Positions 45,600-55,100 of a DNA stretch of 58,960 nt are shown piece by piece. Origin of the DNA: Herbaspirillum chlorophenolicum (GTDB taxonomy: Bacteria > Pseudomonadota > Gammaproteobacteria > Burkholderiales > Burkholderiaceae_D). The stretch is taken from the NCBI RefSeq assembly GCF_001189955.1, contig NZ_LFLT01000030.1, forward strand, positions 1 to 58,960, given 5' to 3'. A program made the position numbers and the translations under genes. Position 1 is the stretch's first letter. Each line of letters starts with the position of its first letter. The notes under the pieces were generated by a model. The model was not told the origin of the DNA. It ran no database searches and saw nothing but the letters and a program-made list of their open reading frames with translations.

Positions 45600-46886
45600 T
45601 CAGCCCAGTTCTGCAAATGCCTTGGCGGCGGCTGCGATGGTGGCGTCAATGACCGCATCGTCGTGCTGCGCGGAGACGAAGCCGGCTTCGAACGCAGATG
45701 GCGCGAAGTAGATCCCGGCGTCCAGCATCTTGTGGAAGAAGCGGTTGAAGCTTTCCTTGTCGCCCTTCATCACTTCAGCGTAGCTGTCGGGCACCGAGGC
45801 GGCGAAATACAGGCCGAACATGCCGCCCACGGCATCGGCGGCGAAGGTGACGCCGGCTGCCTTGGCCGCTGCCGCCAGGCCGTCGGCCAGCTTTTGGGTC
45901 TGCGCGCCCAGCTTCTGGTAGAAGCCCGGCTGCTGGATGATCTTCAGCGTGGCCATGCCGGCCGCCACTGTCACCGGGTTGCCGGAGAGCGTGCCGGCCT
46001 GGTACACGCCGCCCAGCGGCGCCAGGTGCTTCATGATGTCGGCACGGCCGCCGAAGGCTGCCACCGGCAGGCCGCCGCCGATCACCTTGCCCAGCGCGGT
46101 CAGGTCCGGCTTGATGCCATTGAGCTCTTGCGCCCCACCCAGCGCCACGCGGAATCCCGACATCACTTCGTCGAAAATCAGGATGGCGCCGTACTCGGTG
46201 CACAGGCGGCGCATCGCCTGCAGGAATTCGTCGCTGGCGCGCACCAGGTTCATGTTGCCGGCCACCGGTTCCACGATCACGCAGGCGATCTCGTTGCCGG
46301 AGGCCTTGAAGGCTTCTTCCAGCTGCGCGGTGTTGTTGTAGTCCAGTACCAGCGTGTGCTTGGCGAAATCTTCCGGCACGCCCGCCGAGGTCGGGTTGCC
46401 GAAGGTCAGCAAGCCGCTGCCGGCCTTGACCAGCAGCGAGTCGCCGTGGCCGTGGTAGCAGCCTTCGAACTTCACGATCTTGTCGCGCTTGGTCGCGCCG
46501 CGCGCCAGGCGCAGCGCGCTCATGGTGGCTTCGGTGCCGCTGGACACCAGGCGGATCTGTTCGATCGAGGGCACCAGCTTGATGATTTCCTCGGCCATCT
46601 CGATTTCGGCCTCGGTCGGCGCACCGAAGGAAAGGCCGCGCGCGGCCGCTTCCGTCACGGCCTTGATGACGTCCAGATGGGCGTGGCCGACGATGGCCGG
46701 GCCCCAGGAACCGATGTAGTCGATGTAGCGGCGGCCTTCGGCATCCCAGAAATAGGGGCCGTCGGCGCGTTCGATGAAGCGCGGCGTGCCGCCGACCGAA
46801 CGGAAGGCGCGCACTGGAGAGTTGACGCCGCCCGGCGTGGTTTTCTGGGCGCGGGCGAACAGGGATTCATTGCTAGTCTGGGACAT
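45600..46886 (-). CDS. hemL: glutamate-1-semialdehyde 2,1-aminomutase
   Basis: 428 residues, class III PLP aminotransferase fold. It makes 5-aminolevulinate for haem synthesis. The PLP lysine is in [16 protein letters not shown], the cofactor aspartate in [11 protein letters not shown], and the N-terminal [18 protein letters not shown] is a HemL signature. It lies 30 bases after thiD on the same strand, probably in one operon. Confidence 0.97.
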   Translation of the reverse strand: MSQTSNESLFARAQKTTPGGVNSPVRAFRSVGGTPRFIERADGPYFWDAEGRRYIDYIGSWGPAIVGHAHLDVIKAVTEAAARGLSFGAPTEAEIEMAEEIIKLVPSIEQIRLVSSGTEATMSALRLARGATKRDKIVKFEGCYHGHGDSLLVKAGSGLLTFGNPTSAGVPEDFAKHTLVLDYNNTAQLEEAFKASGNEIACVIVEPVAGNMNLVRASDEFLQAMRRLCTEYGAILIFDEVMSGFRVALGGAQELNGIKPDLTALGKVIGGGLPVAAFGGRADIMKHLAPLGGVYQAGTLSGNPVTVAAGMATLKIIQQPGFYQKLGAQTQKLADGLAAAAKAAGVTFAADAVGGMFGLYFAASVPDSYAEVMKGDKESFNRFFHKMLDAGIYFAPSAFEAGFVSAQHDDAVIDATIAAAAKAFAELG

Positions 46887-46916
46887 ATTCCTTACCGATT
46901 CAAATACTTAAATACG

Positions 46917-47747
46917 TTAGCTGGGGTTGCTGGGATCTTCTGCTTCGCGTGCCCAGAAGTAGCGGTCCGGCACCAGCTTGCCCATGCCGAAGCGCTGTGC
47001 GTTGGCCAGCGAGGCCAGGGTAAACTCCTGCGCTTCGGTGACCGCCTCAGGGATTTCGAGGCCGTTGGCCAGCATCGCCGCAATCGCGGCCGAAAGCGTG
47101 GAGCCGGCGCCGGTGAAGGAGCCCGGCAAGCGCTGCCAGGCATCCTGGCGTACCAGGCCGGACTCGTCGAAGAGGGTGTTGCCGATTTCTTGCAGATCGG
47201 TTTGCGTGTTGGTGACGAACAGGTATTCGCAGCCCATCTCGATAATGCGCATGGCATCGAGCATCAACGCTTCGCTGGGGGTAGGCTCACGCCAGGTTTC
47301 GGCCAGCCGCGTCAGTTCGGCCGCGGAAACCAGCATCAGCGTGGTTTGCGGCACCAGCAGCTCGCGGATGGCGATCAGGCGTTCTTCCTCTTCCTCCAGA
47401 TTGGACAGCGAAGAGATAAATGGATCGAGGATCAGCGGCACGTCGGGATAATCCGAGACGATCTCGGCAATCGCCGAGATGTTCTCGATGCTGCCTACGG
47501 CGCCGACCTTGAAGGCGGCGACCGGCATGTCCTCGAGGATGACGCGCGCCTGGTCCGCCACCCAGTCGACTTCGATGATCTGCGCGTCTTCCACGCGGGC
47601 GGTATCCCCGATAAGCAGTGCCGTCACTACCGACAGGCCATGGCAGCCCATGGCTGCGAAGGTGGCGAGATCGGCCTGGATGCCTGTGGCGCCGACCGGG
47701 TCGGCCGCGCCGAAGGTCAGGATGAGAGGGGAGGTTTGGTTTTGCAC
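46917..47747 (-). CDS. thiD: hydroxymethylpyrimidine/phosphomethylpyrimidine kinase
   Basis: 276 residues, ribokinase-fold kinase of thiamine synthesis. GIQADLATFAAMGCHG is the family N-terminal motif. The anion-hole region reads SFTGAGSTLSAAIAA, a variant of the usual GTGC(T)LS block where cysteine is replaced by serine. Start is GTG at 47747. The sequence departs from textbook ThiD in several active-site-proximal places (FGAADPVGATG at the start), typical of betaproteobacterial versions. It is divergent from the rubredoxin gene. Confidence 0.9.
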   Translation of the reverse strand: MQNQTSPLILTFGAADPVGATGIQADLATFAAMGCHGLSVVTALLIGDTARVEDAQIIEVDWVADQARVILEDMPVAAFKVGAVGSIENISAIAEIVSDYPDVPLILDPFISSLSNLEEEEERLIAIRELLVPQTTLMLVSAAELTRLAETWREPTPSEALMLDAMRIIEMGCEYLFVTNTQTDLQEIGNTLFDESGLVRQDAWQRLPGSFTGAGSTLSAAIAAMLANGLEIPEAVTEAQEFTLASLANAQRFGMGKLVPDRYFWAREAEDPSNPS

Positions 47748-47906
47748 GTCGAGTATATTAAGATAGCGCGTTTAGAACTCGTTTCATCAAGCTTTCGCAG
47801 AGCGGCTGTTTGACTTTTCATGGCTGCCGTTTCGGGGCTTGCCGGGGTTTCCCGATGAAGCGGGTTTCAAGCATTTTACTTGAATTGATTTGAGGGATAG
47901 TCAGCC

Positions 47907-48092
47907 GTGAGCAATAGCCAAACCGAATTCAAAACCTGGATGTGCCTGATCTGTGGTTGGATCTACGACGAGGAGGCAGGTCTGCCGGAAGAAGGGATCG
48001 CTCCTGGTACCCGCTGGGAGGAGGTTCCCATCAATTGGACCTGTCCCGAGTGCGGCGCGCGCAAGGAAGACTTCGAAATGGTCGAAATCTAA
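47907..48092 (+). CDS. rubredoxin
   Basis: 61 residues. The Fe-binding cysteines are in MCLICGW and TCPECGA, spaced as in classical rubredoxins. A small electron carrier, commonly paired with alkane hydroxylase or oxygen-detoxifying systems; none is nearby. Start is GTG at 47907 with GAGGG upstream. Confidence 0.95.
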   Translation: MSNSQTEFKTWMCLICGWIYDEEAGLPEEGIAPGTRWEEVPINWTCPECGARKEDFEMVEI

Positions 48093-48177
48093 ATTTTTTC
48101 CCCCTTCTCTATGCGGCGGCCTGTTTCTTCCCGCCAGCCGCCGCACATATCCCCCTGTTGTTCTCTTTTTTGCGCGT

Positions 48178-48191
48178 TTGATCTGGATCAA
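48178..48191 (+). promoter_or_regulatory. perfect FNR/ANR box
   Basis: TTGAT-CTGG-ATCAA matches the palindromic FNR/ANR consensus at all ten positions. It lies 268 bases upstream of pilG. Confidence 0.55.
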
Positions 48192-48388
48192 GCCGAGGCG
48201 CAATTTCCTTCGGGATTTTCATTGCCGGCGCCTGCTGCCAGCAATTTTCTTTTTCGGCAATCATTGTTTGCCACGGGGATTACCGCTTCTCGTATCAAAC
48301 TTGTTTGTATGGAAACTTAATTTGCTGGAAGGCATCATTCCAGTGTTTTCAATAAAGCTGTGAAGTTGCTGCTGTTTCAGTGCTAGAT

Positions 48389-48404
48389 GGGCTGGGCATT
48401 TGCT
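48389..48404 (+). promoter_or_regulatory. sigma-54-like promoter element of the pil-chp operon
   Basis: GGGCTGGGCATTTGCT has GG and GC spaced by exactly ten bases, with TTGC at the -12 side. The predicted start near 48414 leaves a leader of about 30 bases. Matches outside the invariant pairs are partial. Confidence 0.4.
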
Positions 48405-48445
48405 AAAGTGGCTCGATACGCTCCAACGATTTGCGGAAGAGAGAG

Positions 48446-48829
48446 ATGGCGCCCTCGCTCCAGCCAGTGAAGAAAATCCTGATCGCCGACGATAGTCCGG
48501 CCGGGCAAGTGTTGGCCGCCGCCGGCTATCGGGTGTTGCCGGCCGCCGACGGGATCGAAGCGTTGGCCGTGCTGGACCGGGATGCGCCCGATATGCTCAT
48601 GTGCGGCATCGCCTTGCCGCGCCTGGACGGCCTGAGCGCCTGTTTGCTGATTCGCCGCAATGCGCGGCATGCCAATTTGCCCATTGTCATGCTATCCGAT
48701 GCCGAGGGGCTGTTCGACAGGGCGCGCTGCGCCATGGCCGGGGCAGATGCGTATCTGGCCAAGCCGTTTTCCGAAGAGGGATTGCTGCAAATTGTAAGAG
48801 CGTATGTCGATGGCGTCGATGGCGCCTGA
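48446..48829 (+). CDS. pilG: PilG-like receiver, lacking the phospho-acceptor aspartate
   Basis: 127 residues, stand-alone receiver fold. Asp15-Asp16 of the acidic pocket, the Ser in VMLSDAEGLFD and the Lys in AYLAKPF are kept. The phospho-acceptor position in DMLMCGIALPRLDG is Gly54 (codon GGC at 48605); PilG proteins have Asp there (VDIMMPRLDG as I recall). The first helix is also about five residues shorter than in PilH. First gene of the pil-chp operon. Its strongest family resemblance is to PilG (PRLDG, GLFD-AR, KPFSEE). It may be a phosphorylation-independent output, or inactive. Confidence 0.85.
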   Translation: MAPSLQPVKKILIADDSPAGQVLAAAGYRVLPAADGIEALAVLDRDAPDMLMCGIALPRLDGLSACLLIRRNARHANLPIVMLSDAEGLFDRARCAMAGADAYLAKPFSEEGLLQIVRAYVDGVDGA

Positions 48830-48863
48830 CCGGGGTTTGTCATTTCGTAGCCATGGGGGAAGC

Positions 48864-49229
48864 ATGAGAATAAAAAAGGTACTCGTGGTCGACGATTCTC
48901 CGACTGACCGGTATGTGTTGAGTCATATTCTCGAAAAGAACGGCTTTTCCGTTGCCACGGCCGAGAGCGGTGAAGATGCCCTGCAAAAGATTCGCGAAGA
49001 CAAGCCGCAACTGGTGCTGCTGGATGTGGTCATGCCCGGGAAGAACGGCTACCAGGTCACGCGCCAGATCACGCGCGACCCCAGCCTGAAGGATCTGCCG
49101 ATCATGATGTGCAGCGTCAAGGCCCAGGAAACCGACCGTATCTGGGCGTTATGCCAGGGCGCGTGCGATTACATCGTCAAACCGGTCGATCCGGACGAAT
49201 TACTGGCAAAGATCGGCGCTATCGAATGA
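48864..49229 (+). CDS. pilH: twitching-motility response regulator PilH
   Basis: 121-residue receiver. It has Asp10-Asp11, the phospho-acceptor Asp54 in LVLLDVVMPGKNGYQ and the Lys in YIVKPVDPDELL. KAQETDRIWALCQGACDY is PilH-specific. PilH is thought to act as a phosphate sink or to drive pilus retraction. GGGGGAAG lies just before the start. Its stop overlaps the pilI start (ATGA). Confidence 0.94.
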   Translation: MRIKKVLVVDDSPTDRYVLSHILEKNGFSVATAESGEDALQKIREDKPQLVLLDVVMPGKNGYQVTRQITRDPSLKDLPIMMCSVKAQETDRIWALCQGACDYIVKPVDPDELLAKIGAIE

Positions 49230-49849
49230 CAACGGGGCAGGACAATACCGGTTCCGGCGAAGCAGGCACACCGGCAGCGGGTGCCGCCGCCACGCCTGTG
49301 CAGGGGCTGGTCGAAGCCGGCAGGAAGGGCGGGGGGCTGCAGGCCTTCCAGGCTTCGCTGCTGGCCCGCATGGAGGCGGCCAGCAGCGAGGAATTGCAGG
49401 CCCGTCGGCTGGCGGTGACGATCGGGCAAGCCCATTGCCTGATCCGCCTGTCCGATGCCGGCGAGATCCTGCCGTTGTCCAGCTTGCCCGCACCGATGCG
49501 GGTTCCTTTGACTCAGCCCTGGTACCTGGGCCTGGTCAATCTCCGCGGCAATCTGGTCGGCATTGTCGATCTTGCCGTGTTGAGCGGGTGCGAAGCCCAA
49601 GCGCGTGAGCGCGATAGCCGCGTACTGGTGTTTTCTCCTGCGCTGGCGCCAAACTGTGGTTTGCTGTTGTCATCCGTGCTGGGTTTGCGGCATATCTCTG
49701 AAATGACGCAAATATCGAAAAATCACGATGCAAAAAATGAATTAATTGGGATTGTTGGGCGTTATAAAGACAAGGCTGGAATCGAGTGGAGTGAAATCGG
49801 TCTGGCGACGCTGCTGAAAGAGGCCGCTTTCTTGCATATCGGCCGGTAG
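49226..49849 (+). CDS. pilI: CheW-like adaptor PilI
   Basis: 207 residues. An N-terminal linker of about 60 residues precedes a CheW domain (LPLSSLPAPMRVPLTQPWYLGLVNLRGNLVGIVDL). It couples PilJ to ChpA. The start overlaps the pilH stop (ATGA at 49226), so translation is coupled. The C terminus is normal. Confidence 0.93.
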   Translation: MTTGQDNTGSGEAGTPAAGAAATPVQGLVEAGRKGGGLQAFQASLLARMEAASSEELQARRLAVTIGQAHCLIRLSDAGEILPLSSLPAPMRVPLTQPWYLGLVNLRGNLVGIVDLAVLSGCEAQARERDSRVLVFSPALAPNCGLLLSSVLGLRHISEMTQISKNHDAKNELIGIVGRYKDKAGIEWSEIGLATLLKEAAFLHIGR

Positions 49850-49924
49850 CACGGCGGGGGGGGCTTGCGGCGGACTGCCGCAGCAAGGGATATGCCGATC
49901 TGACATTAAAAAGGAGCACCAGTC

Positions 49925-52108
49925 ATGGCACTGAGTTTGCCGCGTCTGTCGAAAAAGCAAACACAAGCAGCCGGGAAGGAGCAGGAGAATGCCGCCGTGC
50001 CGCCATCGCGCCGGACCCGGCTGCCCTTGATCAACCGTTTTTCGCTGCGCAGTCAGACCCGTATTCTGCTGGGCCTGCTGGCATTGTCGCTGGCCAGCAC
50101 CTTCTTTTTCTTGTGGCAAGGTTCGCGCAACTATATCCACGCCACATTCCAGACCCACATCGCCTCCGACCTGGTCATGCACTCGCAGCGCATCGGCAAG
50201 GCCGTGCCGAATGCCATCCAGGGCAACAAGGAGGCGTTCGCCCAACTCGCCGAAAGCCGTAACGAATTCAATCGGGACCTGGGCCTGCTGACGGCCGGCG
50301 GCTCTTACCAGGGCTACCGGATCAGCCTTCCCGATGCCGCGATGAAGCCGGTGCTGGGCGAAGTGCAAAAGATCTGGGAACACACCAACCGCGCTTCCGA
50401 CACCATTCTCAAGCTGGAAAAGGAGCTGACCGGTTTCGGCGTCACCCTCAAGCGCCTCAACCTCTTGTTGCCGACCATGCTTGACCTGAGCGAGCAGATT
50501 TCCATGCTGCAGTCGCAAGGATCGGCCAGCCCGCGCGAAATGACCGCGGCCGGGCAACTGGTGCTGCTGACGCTGCGGCTGGGGCGCAGCGCCAATGAGT
50601 TCCTGACATCCGAAGGCGTCAATCCCGAAACCGCATTCCTGCTCGGCAAGGACGTCAATACCTTCCACGACATCATCGACGGTTTCTTGAACGGCAGTGA
50701 GCTGTTGCGCCTGAAACCGGTCTCCGACAAGGACACGCGCGACAAGCTGATTGAACTGGAAAAGGTCTTCGGGGAATACCAGCCGCAGGTGGCCGGCATC
50801 CTTGGCAACCTGCAGAATTTCATCGCCGCCAAGCAATCCGAGCAACTGGTCTTCCTTGAGAACGAGCTGCTGAAGAAGCATCTGACCATATTGCAGACCG
50901 ACTATCGCATCGTCCAGGAGTCGCGCGGCTGGACGTTCTGGGCAATGCTGGCCGCGACGGTCTGCGCGCTGATCAGCGCCATCGGCATTGCGCTGGTACA
51001 GCTGCAAAACAGCCGCAACAATGCCGCCGATGCCGAAGCGCGGCGCCAGGAAGCCGAAGCGCAACGCCTGCTGGCGCAACAGCAGGAAGAAAAGGCCATG
51101 CGCACCAATGTCGCCAATCAGGCGGCCATCCTGCGCCTGATGAACGAATTGCAGAAGGTCGCCGATGGCGACCTGACGGTGCATACCACCGTATCGGAAG
51201 ACATCACCGGCGCCATCGCCGATTCGGTCAATTACACGGTGGAGGCGCTGCGCGGCCTGGTGGGGCAGGTGACGCAGATGGCATCGAAAGTGGCAGCGTC
51301 GTCCGACCATGTGCGCAGCACCACTACCGAACTGGCCAGCGCGGCCCGCATGCAGGCGCGGCGTATCCAGGAAACCGGGCAATCCATGCTGGAGATGTCG
51401 ATGCAGATCACCGACGTTTCCGTCTCTGCCAGCGAGTCGGCCGATGTGGCCCGCCATTCGGTGGTGGTAGCTGAGCGCGGGGCCAAGGCGGTGGAGGATG
51501 CGGTCAAGGCAATGAATGAAATCCGCGAGCAGATCCAGGAAACCTCCAAGCGCATCAAGCGGCTGGGCGAGTCCTCTCAAGTGATCGGTGAGATCACCGA
51601 ACTGATTTCCGATATTACCGAACAGACCAACGTGCTGGCGCTCAATGCCGCCATCCAGGCCGCGTCGGCAGGCGAAGCCGGGCGCGGTTTCTCGGTGGTG
51701 GCGGAAGAGGTGCAGCGCCTGGCCGAGCGATCCAGCGCCGCTACGCGTGAAATCGGCGCTTTGGTGCGCATGATCCAGACCGATACCCACGATGCCGTGG
51801 CGGCGATGGAAAATTCCACTGCCGGCGTGGTGGAAGGAGCCGTGCTGTCGGATGCGGCCGGCGCCGCGCTGTCGGATATCCGCAGCGTTTCCAACCAATT
51901 GGCTGAACTGATTCAGGGCATGTCGCTGTCGACTGAGCAGCAGGCGATTTCGGCCAATGGCGTGGCGCAGAATATCCAGAGCATCCTGACCGAAAACGAA
52001 ATCATCGAACAAAGCCGCGAGCAGGTCACTACCTTGTACAACGAACTGTGGGATGCGGCCCGGCAACTTGAAAGCTCGGTGTCACGCTTCCGCGTGACGG
52101 TGTCCTGA
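49925..52108 (+). CDS. pilJ: methyl-accepting chemoreceptor PilJ
   Basis: 727 residues. Two membrane segments (about 42-65 and 340-360) bound a periplasmic helical PilJ-type sensor domain. A HAMP-like region and a cytoplasmic signalling hairpin follow, with tip [20 protein letters not shown] and later [28 protein letters not shown] precedes the start. It senses type IV pilus state or surface contact in related systems. No CheR/CheB gene is next to it. Confidence 0.95.
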   Translation: MALSLPRLSKKQTQAAGKEQENAAVPPSRRTRLPLINRFSLRSQTRILLGLLALSLASTFFFLWQGSRNYIHATFQTHIASDLVMHSQRIGKAVPNAIQGNKEAFAQLAESRNEFNRDLGLLTAGGSYQGYRISLPDAAMKPVLGEVQKIWEHTNRASDTILKLEKELTGFGVTLKRLNLLLPTMLDLSEQISMLQSQGSASPREMTAAGQLVLLTLRLGRSANEFLTSEGVNPETAFLLGKDVNTFHDIIDGFLNGSELLRLKPVSDKDTRDKLIELEKVFGEYQPQVAGILGNLQNFIAAKQSEQLVFLENELLKKHLTILQTDYRIVQESRGWTFWAMLAATVCALISAIGIALVQLQNSRNNAADAEARRQEAEAQRLLAQQQEEKAMRTNVANQAAILRLMNELQKVADGDLTVHTTVSEDITGAIADSVNYTVEALRGLVGQVTQMASKVAASSDHVRSTTTELASAARMQARRIQETGQSMLEMSMQITDVSVSASESADVARHSVVVAERGAKAVEDAVKAMNEIREQIQETSKRIKRLGESSQVIGEITELISDITEQTNVLALNAAIQAASAGEAGRGFSVVAEEVQRLAERSSAATREIGALVRMIQTDTHDAVAAMENSTAGVVEGAVLSDAAGAALSDIRSVSNQLAELIQGMSLSTEQQAISANGVAQNIQSILTENEIIEQSREQVTTLYNELWDAARQLESSVSRFRVTVS

Positions 52109-52133
52109 GCTTTTGCAGGCTGGAATCTTATCG

Positions 52134-55100
52134 ATGGATGCCTCCATTGCCATTTCAACTGCCCCGGCCACCGGGCCGCAGCCGCGCGCGCAAATCTCGG
52201 ACAATCTGAGGATGCTGGCGGCGACGTTGCATGATTCGCTCGACCAGCTTCTCACCAGCCTGAATGGTGCCGAAAGTGAAGCGCCGCCGGCGCAGCAGGC
52301 AGCGCTTGCGGCGGCCCGCTTGTCCGAGCTGACGCACGTGCTCACCTTGGCCGGAGCCGATGCCGCGGCGCGGCTGATGGCCATGGCGCATCGGCATTTG
52401 TTGCTGGCCGCCGAACAACATCCACTCGTCTGGCCTCCTGCCGATAGTGCCGCCGTCGTGCAGGCGCTGTGGAGCATGCACGATTATCTCGATGCCTTGC
52501 ACGACAAGGACGGCAGCAGCGACATATGCGACTGGCCGCTGTTCACGGCCAGCCGGCGATTGCAATCTGCGCATGCCGATGCAGTCGATATCGAGGTTGC
52601 GGTACCCGTCAACGAGGATGAGCGCAGCACGGCGTTTGCACATGCCTTGGGCGAACTCGAGGCAGACCGAGGCTTCGATGTGACCCTGGCTGCCGTGCGG
52701 ACGATGGAAGCCGCCTTGTCCAGTATGCCCGAACTGGCGCCGGCGCGGGCCTTCATCGGCCGCATTGCCGCCGGTGTCCAGCCGCTGGATACGCATGCGC
52801 TGTCGGTGCTGGCATCGCTGGCAGCCTTGCTGGCCGCGATGCACTCGGATCCTTCCAGCATCGTCTTGCGCACGGCCTTTGCCTTGCGCCGCATCGTTTT
52901 CCTGCAGGCGATGGCCGATGAAGAGGCATCGCGCAAGCAGCGGCCGGGCGAAGAACCGCAACAGATGCTCAAACTGATGTTCCTGGCTGACGAGTTGCTG
53001 GGAGTCTGGGACCATTGTGTCGGCATTGGCGGAGGCGCCGGACGTGTCGGTGCCGCTTGGCAGTGGTGCGAGATCGTATTGCGCGCCTTCGCGGTGAGCC
53101 GCAGGATCTGGCCGCGCCTGCGTGTCCCGGGCGTTTCGGGTTTTCTGGCAGCGTTGAGCCGGTTGGCCCTGGATCTGGCGATGTCGCCGCGTACCGATGG
53201 CCGCGATCGGGAGGTGAGCAGTTGCCTGATCTTCTTCGACGAAGGCCTGCGCCGCCGCATCCACAACGAGGAGGATTTCATCGGGCAGGTCGATTGCATC
53301 GTCGACCATCTTGCCATGCTCGCCCGTGGAGAAACCGAGCCGGAGCCTTTCCCTTGGTTCTCGCGTGAATTGCGCTCAGACATGGCGCGTCGGATGCAGG
53401 GTGTGGTGGAACGCAAAATACAAGGCAAGCTCGCCGGCATCGAACAAGCGCTGGAGACATTGTGGTCGCCGGACTACCCGCAGGCAGTACCGGTAGCGGG
53501 AGATGACCCGGAAGAGAGCGATGCCGCTTCCGGCGCCACACTGGCAGCCCTGATGGCGGACATCAACACCGATTTTGCCAAGATCGAGGGGCTGGCGGCC
53601 CAACTGCGATCGGTTGAAATACGTGAGCTGGCGCGGACGTTGCGCATCCAGGCAGTGGCCCGCTTGCCCGACACCTTGCGTGTGCCGGATGGCGATTTGC
53701 AGGCGCAGCGGCGCGGTGATGCATTGCGCGCGGTGATGGTGCGCGACATCGCCCTCCTGGGGCAGTTGATTGCGCAGGCATGCAGATCCCCATTCAATCA
53801 CTGGGATCAGCGCCAGGATGAAAAGATGGTGGCCCCGGCCGACCCGGCGCTGGTTGCCGATATCCGGCGCGTACTCGACCAGGAGGGAGGCGAGCCTGTA
53901 CCGTCCGATCCGACGGCGCCTGCCTCGGGCCATTTCGCGCAGGATGCCCTTGGCGAGTGGCAGCCGCAGGAGCGCGACCAGGAGATGATCGAGATCTTCC
54001 TGATCGAGGCGCGCCAGATGCTCGACAGTTTGCGGGAGGATTTGCCCAGGCTCGCAGGCGCATCTGCCGATGCGGAATTGCTGGCAAGCGTGCGCCGCTG
54101 CTTCCATACCTTCAAGGGCAGCGGACGCATGGTTGGACTGGTGGCGCTTTCCGATGCGGCGCACGCAGTGGAAATCCTGCTCAACGCCTGCCTTACCGAA
54201 GCGCGCGCGACCGGGTGCGTAGCGCTGGCGCAGCCGGTTCTGACGCTGCTGGAAAACAGCCGCTTGTTGTTGGAAGAATGGATCGGGGATCTCTCCACGC
54301 AAGGCGGCTCGTGCCGTACCGCGCCGTCACTGGTCGCCGCGGCGCTGGTGTTGCGCAAGAATGTGGTGGCAGCGGAGCCGGCAGCGCATGAAAATAAGAT
54401 CGCCCCTGCGACGCCGCAATTGCAGGTGGACACTGTCGCCGCTGCCCCGCCGGTATTCGTACCTGCCGTTGCCCGGCCGGAAGAGCCTTCTTCCGATGCC
54501 GCCAATGCCGATCCCCAGTTGCGCGATATTTATCTGAACGAGGCCCGCCAACTGTTCAAGACCTTGCGCCAGCATGGCAGCAGTTGGCGCGCCAAGGCAA
54601 ACAGCGGCCTGATTGTGCCGGCGCCGCCCTTGTTCATGCGCGCCATCCATACCTTGCGCGGTTGCAGCGCTGCGGCCGGATTTGCCGGCATGCAGCAATT
54701 GGCAGGCTTGCTCGATGACTTGCTGGAACAGATCAAGGCTGCCGCGACCGGGCTCGACGGCAACCAACTGGCGACGGTGGAACGCGCGGTCGATGCCATG
54801 AACGCCATGCAGGATCAGTACCGGCAGGGCACCCTGCCGGCGGCGCCGGTGCCGGAGAGCGAAGCACTATCGGCACTACTGCAGCATTTCCGCCAGCCGC
54901 ATGCGAGCGCAAATGCCGCAGGTGTACCCGGCCCTATGCCAGATGTAGCTGCGACCTCACACGTCATTGGCAATGAAGCCGGCGAGCTGCGCGACGAAAT
55001 CGACCACGACCTGCTGCCGGTCTTTCTGGAAGAGGGCCAGGATCTGCTGGCCGCGGTGGGCGAGGGATTGCATCGCTTCCAGCGCGACTCCTCCGATAGC

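Larger units (their letters stand above)
48093..48445 (+). other. 353-base regulatory region before the pil-chp operon
   Basis: A/T-richer than the genes. It contains a perfect FNR/ANR-type box (48178-48191) and a sigma-54-like element (48389-48404). No ORF with a ribosome site was seen. Confidence 0.55.

Noticed and set aside
45459..47813. 784-codon plus-strand open frame
   Set aside because: Antisense shadow of hemL and thiD with no ribosome site and no recognisable domain.
49742..52066. 774-codon minus-strand open frame
   Set aside because: Antisense shadow of pilJ; composition typical of high-GC mirror frames.
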